DNA of 64,000 nucleotides from Blastococcus carthaginiensis (GTDB taxonomy: Bacteria; Actinomycetota; Actinomycetes; Mycobacteriales; Geodermatophilaceae). The notes beneath the pieces are model-generated. The model saw only the letters and a list, made by a program, of their open reading frames with translations. It did not search any database and had not been told where the DNA came from. Made by a program: the position numbers and the translations under genes. The stretch lies in the NCBI RefSeq assembly GCF_030731085.1, contig NZ_JASNFN010000009.1, positions 62,001 to 126,000 on the forward strand, read 5' to 3'. This document shows, piece by piece, positions 64,000-64,000 of the stretch (its first letter is position 1; every line of letters begins with the position of its first letter).

Positions 64000-64000
64000 C

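Overview
This 64 kb window is chromosomal DNA of a very high G+C actinobacterium. The gene content fits a member of the Geodermatophilaceae (Blastococcus, Geodermatophilus, Modestobacter type), but the genus is an inference. The evidence is dense coding, many GTG starts, frequent 1-4 nt stop/start overlaps (ATGA, GTGA, TGATG), and many genes with a TANNNT-like box 6-7 nt before the start codon, which suggests leaderless transcripts. I found no tRNA, rRNA, CRISPR array, phage or transposase gene.

Much of the order follows the Mycobacterium tuberculosis block Rv3275c-Rv3315c (from memory): purE, purK, GtrA-type protein, PH-domain protein, birA, accD5, accE5, maf, accA3, lpdA, a gamma-glutamylcyclotransferase-like gene, an amidohydrolase, purine nucleoside phosphorylase, pmmB, upp, a conserved hypothetical, add, deoA and cdd. 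BrkB/YihY and trpS close the window. Accessory blocks interrupt this backbone.

Region 1 (1-13.9 kb): a partial acetyltransferase-like gene and purEK, then an accessory block between the GtrA gene and the PH-domain gene. The block carries neuA, neuC and neuB (sialic acid synthesis and CMP activation), a small protein with the motifs of family GT29 sialyltransferases, a coiled-coil protein and sbcCD. An OafA-type acyltransferase sits next to birA. Together these suggest that the cell makes and transfers a sialic acid; this is the most unusual content of the window.

Region 2 (14-26.4 kb): an acyl-CoA carboxylase (beta, epsilon and biotin/alpha subunits) with maf; two tandem secreted gametolysin-like metallopeptidases, one with a long LGFP repeat tail and one with a C-terminal membrane anchor; an LpdA-type flavoprotein; a gamma-glutamylcyclotransferase-like gene; and a lower-G+C orphan membrane protein. 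Region 3 (26.4-35.7 kb): meaB, methylmalonyl-CoA mutase large and small subunits, an M20 amidohydrolase, a GCS2-type ligase and an M16 peptidase homologue. With the carboxylase, this can take propionyl-CoA to succinyl-CoA.

Region 4 (35.8-61.4 kb) is mostly nucleoside and pentose salvage: punA, an SDR, a phosphohexomutase, upp, deoC with two aldehyde dehydrogenases (the second lacking catalytic residues), lpd, add, and a BMP-type nucleoside ABC importer in an operon with cdd and deoA. A DEAD-box helicase with a structured leader, an MgtC protein and an ABC-2 exporter are interspersed. Region 5 (61.5-64 kb) is a trpS - 2H phosphoesterase - yihY operon.

Intergenic DNA is unusually rich in structure: a 257 bp MITE-like element with nested inverted repeats (39684-39940), tandem hairpin repeats (41581-41752), an 84-87 bp tandem repeat (51977-52170), a dispersed ~33 bp repeat that is translated inside accE, and several perfect hairpins lying across convergent stop codons.
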